From the NCBI RefSeq assembly GCF_036492635.1, contig NZ_AP025305.1:1240001-1304000 (forward strand): a stretch of DNA of 64,000 nt, read 5' to 3'. The position numbers were made by a program, and so were the translations under genes. Positions 18,375 to 26,086 of this stretch are shown here, piece by piece; the stretch's first letter is position 1; every line of letters begins with the position of its first letter. The notes below the pieces were generated by a model. The model was not told the origin of the DNA. It saw only the letters and a list, made by a program, of their open reading frames with translations, and did not search any database. The DNA is from Aureibacter tunicatorum (GTDB lineage Bacteria; Bacteroidota; Bacteroidia; Cytophagales; Cyclobacteriaceae).

Positions 18375-19399
18375 TGGTTGATGGAGTTGGAATTCGTTTT
18401 TTGTTTTTTATACTCCTTCTAGCGGGTGTCACTCCTGCCTATTCGCAGAAAAAGAAGAAATTCTGGGATATATTTAAAAAGAAAGATAATAAAGCTGAAC
18501 AGACTTATATTGAGTCTGATTCAGCTTTTATTGATTTTGACGAGGGCGAATTTGATTTGGCCTATGACTCCAGTCTTCAAATGATGGTCAAGGATCATTT
18601 TATGGAGTTGGAAGATATTACCGAGACGAGCGCTGAAGAGGAAAAGGTATTGGTGGAGGTATCCGAACAGTTGAAGATTGATGATGTATGGGTGAATTCA
18701 TTTCAGTATTATTCCATTTGGAATGAATGGAGTGTTGATCCTTATCATATGGATTTGAAGAATTTCTCTGATACATTGAGGTTGCCTTTGTATGACTCCA
18801 AAAAAGGGGAGCACTGGGCTTATCCTATGAAGCCTTCCAAAGTCACTTCTGATTTTGGAATGAGAAATTATCAATGGCATTATGGCATTGATTTGAGACT
18901 GAATACAGGGGATCCTATATACGCAGCTTTCGATGGAATCGTTAGGATGGCCAGATATAATCGCGGAGGCTATGGTTATTATGTTGTCTTGAGACATAAA
19001 AATGGCTTGGAAACTATTTATGCCCATTTGTCGAAATATGTGGTGAAAATAGGACAAGAAGTGAAAGCTGGTGAAATGATCGGTAAAGGAGGGAGTACTG
19101 GAAGAAGTACAGGTCCGCATTTGCACTTTGAGGTTAGGTATAATGGAATTGCCATAGATCCTAATGCCTTGTTTAACTTTGAAGACTACGTATTGCTTCG
19201 TGATAAAATGGTCATTACGCCTGAGACTTTTGCTTATATGAAGGAGATCAGGAAAGTAGTGCACCATAGGATAAGGTCCGGCGATACGCTTTCACGCATT
19301 TCAAGAAGATACTCTACGTCTATAAGCAAGATTTGTAAATTAAATGGTATTAGTCGAAATACTATATTGCGTGTTGGGCGTAAATTAAGGGTGAGATAA
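18374..19399 (+). CDS. Secreted M23 metallopeptidase with C-terminal LysM
   Basis: Peptidoglycan endopeptidase or an inactive activator of cell-wall hydrolases. A signal peptide (FLFFILLLAGVTPAYSQ) is followed by a basic, then acidic linker. The M23 (LytM) domain at about 150-255 keeps the zinc ligands His169 and Asp173 (HYGID) and the HLHFE motif (His249, His251). A LysM repeat at ~296-341 binds peptidoglycan. The catalytic set looks complete, so activity is likely. The start codon overlaps the trxB stop by one base; a close functional link to thioredoxin reductase is not obvious. Confidence 0.92.
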   Translation: MVDGVGIRFLFFILLLAGVTPAYSQKKKKFWDIFKKKDNKAEQTYIESDSAFIDFDEGEFDLAYDSSLQMMVKDHFMELEDITETSAEEEKVLVEVSEQLKIDDVWVNSFQYYSIWNEWSVDPYHMDLKNFSDTLRLPLYDSKKGEHWAYPMKPSKVTSDFGMRNYQWHYGIDLRLNTGDPIYAAFDGIVRMARYNRGGYGYYVVLRHKNGLETIYAHLSKYVVKIGQEVKAGEMIGKGGSTGRSTGPHLHFEVRYNGIAIDPNALFNFEDYVLLRDKMVITPETFAYMKEIRKVVHHRIRSGDTLSRISRRYSTSISKICKLNGISRNTILRVGRKLRVR

Positions 19400-19419
19400 A
19401 AATCTATCCAGCATATATA

Positions 19420-20154
19420 ATGGAGACGAAATTAGATATATTAGTAATCGCAGCGCATCCTGATGATGCTGAGTTAATGTGTTCAGGAACTATAGCGAAG
19501 CATGTTGCGCAAGGGCATAAAGTAGGCGTCCTTGATTTGACTAGAGGTGAGTTGGGAACGAGAGGGACTATTCATACTCGAAGAGAAGAGGCGGAGAACT
19601 CAGCTAAGATACTTGGGTTGAGTGTGAGAGAAAATGCTGAATTTGAAGATGGGTTCTTCGTTAATGACAAGCAACATCAGTTGGAATTAATAAAATTCAT
19701 TAGAAAGTTTCAGCCAGATATGGTGATTTGCAATCCTAATGAGGATAGGCATCCAGATCATGGAAGAGCGGCTAAACTTGTGATTGACTCATGTTTTTTG
19801 TCTGGGTTAAGAAAAGTTGAGACGATCGATAGAGGAGTGGAGCAAAAAGAATGGAGGCCTAAGCATATCTATCAATTTATTCAAAATGATTATATCCAGC
19901 CTGACTTTGTCGTGGATATTACTGAATATTGGGAACTTAAGCTAGCTTCGATTAGAGCGTTTTCCACACAGTTTTTTACTGGAGGAAATGATTTGGAAGA
20001 TGAACCCGAGACATTTATTTCCAATCCTGGTTTTATGGAGTTTATAGAAGCAAGAGCTAAGGAGTATGGCCATCAAATTGGTGTAAAATACGGAGAAGGT
20101 TTTACTACAGTCAAAAGAACAATCGGAGTTGATTTATTGACTGATTTGATTTAG
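19420..20154 (+). CDS. bshB1: Bacillithiol biosynthesis deacetylase BshB1
   Basis: PIG-L-family zinc hydrolase that deacetylates GlcNAc-malate, the second step of bacillithiol synthesis. The zinc motif AAHPDDAEL is at residues 11-19 (His13, Asp15, Asp16), and the later HPDHGRAAKLV supplies the third ligand. The 244-aa length and the segment VLDLTRGELGTRGT fit BshB1 rather than the amide-hydrolase relatives Mca/MshB. It starts 20 bp after the M23 gene, on the same strand. Together with trxB upstream it suggests a thiol-redox neighbourhood. The bshA and bshC genes are not in the window. Confidence 0.93.
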   Translation: METKLDILVIAAHPDDAELMCSGTIAKHVAQGHKVGVLDLTRGELGTRGTIHTRREEAENSAKILGLSVRENAEFEDGFFVNDKQHQLELIKFIRKFQPDMVICNPNEDRHPDHGRAAKLVIDSCFLSGLRKVETIDRGVEQKEWRPKHIYQFIQNDYIQPDFVVDITEYWELKLASIRAFSTQFFTGGNDLEDEPETFISNPGFMEFIEARAKEYGHQIGVKYGEGFTTVKRTIGVDLLTDLI

Positions 20155-20164
20155 ATAATATAAA

Positions 20165-20208
20165 ACAGAAAAAGGGGGGCTCAATTTTTTGAAAGCCCCT
20201 TTTTCTGT
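20165..20208. terminator. Bidirectional terminator between bshB1 and the nucleobase permease
   Basis: ACAGAAAAAGGGG (from 20165) pairs with CCCCTTTTTCTGT (to 20208), with a G-rich bulge near the loop. It lies directly between two convergent stops, ending both transcripts. Confidence 0.85.
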
Positions 20209-21498
20209 TTACAAGTATAAATTTAGAAGCGAGATTCCTGCAATGAATAGCATCATTGGGTTTATCTCTTTATGTTTTCCCGAGCATACTTTGATGATGA
20301 CATAGCTTAAGAACCCAAAACTTATTCCAGTGCTTATACTGTATGTTAATGGCATCAAGAAAATAGTTAAAAATGCTGGCAGACTTTCAGATACATCTTT
20401 GTAATTTATTTTTGCGACATTTTTAAACATTAGCATTCCGATATATACAAGAGCCGGTGCTGTGGCAAATGAAGGGACGGATTTTATAATAGGAGCGAAA
20501 AAAAGAGCTACTAGAAATAGCAAGCCAGTAAAAATTGACGCAAGTCCTGTTCTGGCTCCTGCAGATATGCCGGAGGCTGATTCAATGAATGTGGTGGTAG
20601 TGCTGGTTCCAATCAAAGCCCCGATAATAGTAGCGATAGCATCAGATTCTAATATTTTTCCGACTTTTTCTATCTTGCCATTTTTGTCAACCATTTCTGC
20701 CTCGTATGAGCAAGCGACTGCTGTTCCTATTGAATCAAATAAGTCGACAAACATGAATGAGAAGATCGCGCTGATCAGTGATAGGCTTAGGGCGTTCATA
20801 ATATCGAGTTTGAGGAATATCGGGGTGATGCTTGGAGGTAGGCTTACGAATGATTCAGGCATCAAGACTTCTTTTGTTAAAAGACCTCCGATAAAAGTGA
20901 ATAATATTCCATAAAGAATTCCTCCTTTGACTTTAGATGACTCTAATAGGGCTGTGATTAAAAGTCCTGTGATCCCAAGAATGGCAGGCTTTGTAAATGC
21001 GCCAAGGCTTACAAGAGTAGTCTCCGAACTTATAATAAGCTCCATGTTTTTAAAGCCTATAAATGCAATGAAAAGACCTATTCCTGCAGCTACGGCAAGT
21101 CTAAGTGAAAGCGGAATAGCGCTAATGATTTTTTCTCTTACTCCAAGAAGTGTTAAGGCAAGAAAAAATACGCCTGAAAGAAATACAACGCCTAAGGCTG
21201 TTTCCCAACTAATGTGTTCTCCCTTGACTAATGTGTAGGTAAAGAAAGCGTTCAATCCCATTCCGGGAGCCATAGCAAAAGGAACATTAGCCCAAATTGC
21301 GACTATCAAAGTTCCGATAAATGCTGCGAGGCAAGTGGCTGTAATTAAAGCGTTTTTATCCATTCCAGATTCGCTTAGAATATCAGGGTTGACAAAAATA
21401 ATATAGGCCATAGTCAGGAATGTGGTTAGACCTCCTATGGCTTCTTTTTTTGTCGTTGTTTGGTGTTTTTTAAGTTTAAATATTTTATCGAGCATCAT
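20209..21498 (-). CDS. NCS2-family (AzgA-like) purine nucleobase permease
   Basis: Inner-membrane proton symporter of the NCS2/AzgA branch, probably taking up guanine, hypoxanthine or adenine. About 12-13 hydrophobic segments cover the whole 429 aa. Family landmarks are GLTTFLTMAYIIFVNPDIL near the N-terminus, the substrate-site region FVDLFDSIGTAVACSYEA (about 250-267), and IGTSTTTTFIESASGISAGARTG. The outer-membrane DUF5020 gene starts upstream and ends only 14 bp away, so the two probably form one import unit. Xanthine/uracil specificity is less likely on motif grounds but not excluded. Confidence 0.9.
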   Translation of the reverse strand: MMLDKIFKLKKHQTTTKKEAIGGLTTFLTMAYIIFVNPDILSESGMDKNALITATCLAAFIGTLIVAIWANVPFAMAPGMGLNAFFTYTLVKGEHISWETALGVVFLSGVFFLALTLLGVREKIISAIPLSLRLAVAAGIGLFIAFIGFKNMELIISSETTLVSLGAFTKPAILGITGLLITALLESSKVKGGILYGILFTFIGGLLTKEVLMPESFVSLPPSITPIFLKLDIMNALSLSLISAIFSFMFVDLFDSIGTAVACSYEAEMVDKNGKIEKVGKILESDAIATIIGALIGTSTTTTFIESASGISAGARTGLASIFTGLLFLVALFFAPIIKSVPSFATAPALVYIGMLMFKNVAKINYKDVSESLPAFLTIFLMPLTYSISTGISFGFLSYVIIKVCSGKHKEINPMMLFIAGISLLNLYL

Positions 21499-21512
21499 AA
21501 ATCATTCTTAAG

Positions 21513-22196
21513 TTATTGCCATCTATATCTTAAAGCCACTGTTGGCATGACTTCTATATCTCCGTCATAAGTGAAGAAATTTTTGCTGATTTCGACTTCT
21601 CCGCCGATATCAAAATTATCTATTACTTCATACCAGAGCTGAGGCTCTGTTAAAAATGTAATCTGTTTGCCTGTTCCTTCAAATTCATCACTAGTCCAGA
21701 TATCCAGAAAGCCTGTGAAGTGGAGTTTGTTGTTGAAGAATTTTTTATGCCATACCATGGTGAATTGTCCGTCAAGCCTGCCTTCGAAAGGTATTCTGGC
21801 TAAATAGTTTGTAGTGAAGATCCAGCCTTTGAAACCAAAATCATAACCAATTCCGGTAAGCGCCGCTGGAGTGATAAAGTTGGCTGTGCCGTCATTGTAT
21901 TCAATATGAAAGTTGAAATTTTTAAACTTGCCGGGAAGTGTGAATTTTCTTGCGATTTCCCAGTATGCGAATGACATGCCACCTCCTTCTTTGGCGAAGT
22001 CCATGTCTGCAAAAAAGAATGTGGAGCCCAGTTTATCAGGTTTGAACATTTCTGTTGTTACAGTAAAGTAATTTCGGTCCTTGTTAATGTCTCCGTCATT
22101 TGCTCGGCCATAATCATAATGCAATTGAATATTTTGCGAATATGATAAAGTCGACAATACGAAAACCGCACTGAAAAAAAGTAGAGCTTTTTTCAT
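21513..22196 (-). CDS. DUF5020 family outer-membrane protein (Tsx-like channel)
   Basis: Predicted outer-membrane beta-barrel of 227 aa with a clear signal peptide (MKKALLFFSAVFVLSTLSYS). Amphipathic beta strands end in an aromatic C-terminus (VALRYRWQ). The family DUF5020 is related to Tsx, the nucleoside channel. Its position as first gene of a pair with a nucleobase permease supports a role in passing nucleosides or nucleobases through the outer membrane. Motifs seen include DYGRANDGDINKDRNYFTVT and YWEIARKF. Substrate is inferred from context only. Confidence 0.82.
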   Translation of the reverse strand: MKKALLFFSAVFVLSTLSYSQNIQLHYDYGRANDGDINKDRNYFTVTTEMFKPDKLGSTFFFADMDFAKEGGGMSFAYWEIARKFTLPGKFKNFNFHIEYNDGTANFITPAALTGIGYDFGFKGWIFTTNYLARIPFEGRLDGQFTMVWHKKFFNNKLHFTGFLDIWTSDEFEGTGKQITFLTEPQLWYEVIDNFDIGGEVEISKNFFTYDGDIEVMPTVALRYRWQ

Positions 22197-22603
22197 TAAT
22201 TTCTATTTTAAATGAACAAATGTTTGTGCGATCTCGCTAGAGGTGAATTGGAGATTTATGATCTAGTGAAAAAGGTGTATTTTATTTCACTGAATTTTAA
22301 GTTTTAAAACAAGCGCTCAGTGATGAGGTCACTCATTTCAAAAGGTTTATTTATTCTTCCCACATAACAACTTCACACTTTTCGAAGGGCTCGATCTGAA
22401 ACCTTGAAATCTGATCGATTCGAAAATATTTGCAAAAATAGATATAATATTGCTTGGTTTGATGTTTTTTTGACTTAATTTCTAGAGTTGATTGGAAAAC
22501 GATTGCGGTAGACTATTGAGTGGGGGCAAGTAGAGTTTAAAAAATAAAAAAGCTTGCCTTTATTATTAAAAACAAGCTTTGAGTTAAGAACTTTTAAAGG
22601 AAA
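22197..22603. other. Intergenic region, 407 bp
   Basis: Holds the likely promoter of the DUF5020/permease pair (22200-22450) and the terminator of hemE (22539-22580). I see no coding ORF. The segment 22420-22500 is AT-rich without clear structure. Confidence 0.5.
22539..22580 (-). terminator. Terminator of hemE
   Basis: On the minus strand, AAAGCTTG (22580-22573) pairs with CAAGCTTT (22556-22549) and is followed by TTTATTTTTT. It lies 24 bp after the hemE stop. Confidence 0.8.
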
Positions 22604-23638
22604 TTATCTTTGTGAATATTCTTTTACGGTGTCAATAAAACATTTGACTTTATCCGGCTTTAAGTCAGGGTAAAGTCCGTGTCCAAGATTAGCGATATGC
22701 TTGTCTTTTCCAAAAGCATCTAACATTTTCTTTGTCTCGCTTTTTATATCATCGAAGCTTCCATATAGCGCGCATGGATCAAGGTTTCCTTGTAATACTT
22801 TTTCATTTCCGATTAGACTTCTGGATTCTGCCACATCCATATTCCAGTCTAAGCCGATAGTGTTGCAATTCAATTTACCTAAATCTTCTCTTACGAAGTA
22901 AGCGCCCTTTGCAAATACTGTTACTGGAACTTTTTGATCAATGGCGTCGCAGATTTTGCTGATATAAGGCAAAGCGAAAGTTCTGTATTGCTCTGGAGAA
23001 AGAATTCCAGCCCATGAATCAAATAGTTGAAGCATGTCTGCTCCAGCTTCGACTTGAGCGTTTAAGTAATCGATTGTGCTTTGCGTTATCATTTCCAGAA
23101 GTTGGTGGGATAATTCTGGATCTGTATAAAGCATTTTTTTGGCTACTGAAAAAGTTTTGCTTCCAGCGCCTTCCACCATATAGGAGAAGATTGTCCAAGG
23201 TGCTCCAGCGAAGCCTATCAGAGGAACTCTGTCGTTTAATTCTTTTTTTGTGATTTTGATAGCTTCCAATACATAGCCCAAGTCTGAATGAACATCAGCT
23301 TTTCTCACTTGCTTCAGGTCTTCAGCTGATCTTACAGTTTTTGGAAAGTATGGACCTTTCTTTTCCACCATTTCGTATGCCAGTCCCATTGCTTCAGGAA
23401 TCACAAGAATATCTGAAAAGATAATCGCGGCATCGACACCTAGTATGTCTACAGGTTGTATCGTAACTTCGGCTGCTAATTCAGGCGTTTGAGCTAACTC
23501 TATGAATCCACTTACACTATTTCTCACAGCTCTGTATTCGGGCAATACTCTGCCTGCTTGTCTCATTAGCCATACGGGAGTTCTTTCTGTTTTTTCTCCT
23601 CTGGCAGTCCTTAGGATAAGGTCATTTTGTAATGTCAT
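22604..23638 (-). CDS. hemE: Uroporphyrinogen decarboxylase
   Basis: Decarboxylates the four acetate side chains of uroporphyrinogen III to give coproporphyrinogen III in haem synthesis; soluble cytoplasmic TIM barrel. The signature [17 protein letters not shown] near residue 20 holds the substrate-binding arginines, and [16 protein letters not shown] (about 143-158) is also conserved, as is NLGHGLYPD near the end. At 344 aa it is standard. It starts 8 bp after the DUF2807 gene and is closed by a terminator, so it is at least partly co-transcribed with that gene. No other haem gene is nearby. Confidence 0.97.
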   Translation of the reverse strand: MTLQNDLILRTARGEKTERTPVWLMRQAGRVLPEYRAVRNSVSGFIELAQTPELAAEVTIQPVDILGVDAAIIFSDILVIPEAMGLAYEMVEKKGPYFPKTVRSAEDLKQVRKADVHSDLGYVLEAIKITKKELNDRVPLIGFAGAPWTIFSYMVEGAGSKTFSVAKKMLYTDPELSHQLLEMITQSTIDYLNAQVEAGADMLQLFDSWAGILSPEQYRTFALPYISKICDAIDQKVPVTVFAKGAYFVREDLGKLNCNTIGLDWNMDVAESRSLIGNEKVLQGNLDPCALYGSFDDIKSETKKMLDAFGKDKHIANLGHGLYPDLKPDKVKCFIDTVKEYSQR

Positions 23639-23646
23639 GCTATATT

Positions 23647-24342
23647 TTATTGTCTTTCTTCTACTTTGCCTCCGAGAGAATTGCTGTAGTCCAGCACTTT
23701 CGGATCTCCGGAGTAATGAATGCTCGCTCCTGTCGAAGCTTTTGCCTCAAGTTTGTCCGTAGCATTGATTTCGATATTTCCTCCAGTGTTGGCTTTGACA
23801 AACGCTTCGCTCACTTTCAAGTCATAAGCATCGATGCTTCCGCCTGCGCTGGAATTGCCTTGCATGTTTTGTGCATGGCCTCGAAGGATGATAGTTCCTC
23901 CGCTATTTGTTGACACATCCAAGTAGCTAACTTCCAAAGGCAGCTCCATGTTGCCGTTTGTGTCCGCTTCAAGCTTGATGCTTTCAATTTCAATAGCACT
24001 ATCTGCTTTCACTAAAGCTGAACTTCCAGATCTAATGTGTCTGATTTGCTCATAGTACACCGTTATGACTACTCGAATGTTTTTGTAAATCTTAGTTTTT
24101 AGCTTAAGCCTTAATTCATCATTATGAACTTCAGAAATAATGTCTGTGCTTGATATATTGCTGGCTTCAATATTTAATTTTTTTGAATCTCCTTTTTTTA
24201 GGATGACTTCTATGTTGCCTGAAGCGTTCACTTTAGTGAATGAGCCGACGGATCTGCTGATGTTTGTTTGCCCATAACTAAGTCCTGTGCTCAAGATTAA
24301 GGCAAAAAATAAGAATAAGCCTAAATTCGCTTGATTTTTCAT
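23647..24342 (-). CDS. Secreted DUF2807 (GIN-domain) protein
   Basis: Secreted beta-helix-like protein of 231 aa with a signal peptide ([19 protein letters not shown]). The DUF2807 head-GIN domain follows from ~30: repeated short strands such as [18 protein letters not shown], then turns with ASGN, GSS, TNSGG, SAGGS and NTGGN. The family is widespread in Bacteroidota; some members are suggested to act as adhesins or envelope auto-transport-like proteins, without firm function. Its 3' end lies 8 bp before hemE, a link that is physical rather than obviously functional. Confidence 0.85.
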   Translation of the reverse strand: MKNQANLGLFLFFALILSTGLSYGQTNISRSVGSFTKVNASGNIEVILKKGDSKKLNIEASNISSTDIISEVHNDELRLKLKTKIYKNIRVVITVYYEQIRHIRSGSSALVKADSAIEIESIKLEADTNGNMELPLEVSYLDVSTNSGGTIILRGHAQNMQGNSSAGGSIDAYDLKVSEAFVKANTGGNIEINATDKLEAKASTGASIHYSGDPKVLDYSNSLGGKVEERQ

Positions 24343-24635
24343 AGAAAGTTCATTTGAAGTGATTTAGTATGTTAATCATCAACAATATTACAAAAAAAGC
24401 ACCTTTTCTCTAGCTTGATAATTTATTATCTCTATAAAAATGTTAAGGCTAGTGTTTCGTATAGCTTTTAAAGCTCCAATTTTTGACTATGATTATAGCA
24501 TAGCGACGATTATTTTTACAAAAATTTGATTAACTTTACGAGCCATTTTATCCGAGCCCTTCCAAATGTTGAAAATTTTCGTTAATGGGGAAATCGGAAT
24601 GGAATTTATGTTTCGCATGAAATTACTCTGAAAAT

Positions 24636-25967
24636 ATGTTCGAAAATTTAACGCAGAAATTAGATAAAGCCTTTAAGAACCTGAAAGGTCAAGGCAGCAT
24701 CACTGAGATAAACGTAGCTAGTACTGTAAAAGAAATTCGTAGAGCTTTGATAGACGCCGATGTTAACTACAAGGTGGCTAAAGAAGTTACTGATAAGATC
24801 AAAAATGAGGCGATAGGCCAAGATGTTTTGATTTCCGTTTCGCCAGGACAGCTTTTGGTTAAGATTACTAGTGACGAGCTGACTGCGCTTATGGGGGAAA
24901 AAGCTGTTCCTTTGAGCACAGACGGAAGCCCGGCGATTATCTTGATTTCAGGTCTTCAAGGTTCTGGTAAGACAACTTTTTCAGGTAAGTTAGCCCAATT
25001 CATCAAAAAGCAAGGCAAGGATGTGTTGTTGACAGCTTGCGATATTTACCGTCCTGCGGCGATTGACCAGTTGAAGGTGTTGGGAGAGCAGGTAGGCGTG
25101 GATGTATATGCTGAGCCGGAAAATAAAAACGCTCTTGAAATTGCCAATAATGCGCTTGATTATGCGAAGAAGAATGGCAAAAAGGTAGTTATCGTCGATA
25201 CGGCGGGACGTTTGGCTGTTGATGAGCAAATGATGAATGAGATTGAGGGCTTGAAGAAAGGACTTAATCCGACAGAAACATTGTTTGTCGTGGATTCCAT
25301 GACGGGGCAAGATGCCGTTAATACAGCTAAGACTTTTAATGAAAGATTGGATTTCGACGGAGTTGTATTGACGAAGTTGGATGGTGATACTCGTGGTGGA
25401 GCTGCTTTGTCTATTCGTACGGTTGTGGATAAGCCAATCAAGTTTATCTCTTATGGTGAGAAAATGGACGCGCTAGATGTCTTCCACCCTGATCGTATGA
25501 GTCAACGTATCTTGGGTATGGGTGATGTTATTTCCCTAGTGGAAAGAGCTCAGCAGACCTTTGATGAAGATGAAGCGAAGAGAATTAACAAGAAGATACG
25601 CAAGAACCAGTTTAGCTTCGATGATTTCTTGTCTCAGTTGCAGCAAATCAAGAAAATGGGTAATATCAAAGACTTGATAGGAATGTTGCCTGGCGCTGGT
25701 AAGTTGATGAAAGATATTGATATTGACGATGATGCATTCAAGCCTATTGAAGCAATCATTTTGTCAATGACTAAGGATGAAAGAGAGAATCCTGAAATCA
25801 TTAATGGTTCGAGAAGAAGAAGGATCGCTAATGGTAGTGGTACATCTATTCAGGACGTTAACAAGTTGTTGAAGCAATTCAATGATATGAGAAAGTTGAT
25901 GAAGACTATGAATAAATTTTCTGGTTCGAGAAGAGGTTTGCCAAACATGAACATGTTTAAGAAATAA
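24636..25967 (+). CDS. ffh: Signal recognition particle GTPase
   Basis: SRP54 homologue that binds signal sequences on ribosomes and, with FtsY, delivers them to the Sec translocon. The N domain is residues ~1-90. The G domain has the P-loop GLQGSGKTTFSGKLA (about 106-120), DTAGRLAVD, TKLDGDTRGGAALS and the closing GMGDVISLVERAQ. The M domain (~300-443) binds SRP RNA and signal peptides with Met-rich helices and the RNA-binding stretch NGSRRRRIANGSG. The 443-aa length is normal. Monocistronic, with a clear terminator. The SRP RNA gene was not recognised in this window. Confidence 0.98.
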   Translation: MFENLTQKLDKAFKNLKGQGSITEINVASTVKEIRRALIDADVNYKVAKEVTDKIKNEAIGQDVLISVSPGQLLVKITSDELTALMGEKAVPLSTDGSPAIILISGLQGSGKTTFSGKLAQFIKKQGKDVLLTACDIYRPAAIDQLKVLGEQVGVDVYAEPENKNALEIANNALDYAKKNGKKVVIVDTAGRLAVDEQMMNEIEGLKKGLNPTETLFVVDSMTGQDAVNTAKTFNERLDFDGVVLTKLDGDTRGGAALSIRTVVDKPIKFISYGEKMDALDVFHPDRMSQRILGMGDVISLVERAQQTFDEDEAKRINKKIRKNQFSFDDFLSQLQQIKKMGNIKDLIGMLPGAGKLMKDIDIDDDAFKPIEAIILSMTKDERENPEIINGSRRRRIANGSGTSIQDVNKLLKQFNDMRKLMKTMNKFSGSRRGLPNMNMFKK

Positions 25968-25993
25968 TAATAAATCTTTTAAAGAAAGAGATG

Positions 25994-26020
25994 AAAGCCC
26001 GGCATATGCCGGGCTTTTTT
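25994..26020 (+). terminator. Rho-independent terminator after ffh
   Basis: Near-perfect palindrome AAAGCCCGGCA/TGCCGGGCTTT (25994-26016) followed by a T-run to 26020. Confidence 0.92.
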
Positions 26021-26086
26021 GTTATAGCATGACTAACATTTAGCAAGAAGAGAATGTTAAAGTTGATATAAGTCTATTTTTTTGAG

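Noticed and set aside
22539-22580. Inverted repeat AAGCTTG as possible insertion-sequence end
   Set aside because: It has a terminator layout (hairpin plus T-run just after hemE) and no transposase gene or target duplication is near.
24343-24635. SRP RNA gene next to ffh
   Set aside because: The 293 bp before ffh do not contain the conserved SRP RNA tetraloop hairpin that I could identify; only AT-rich spacer is seen.
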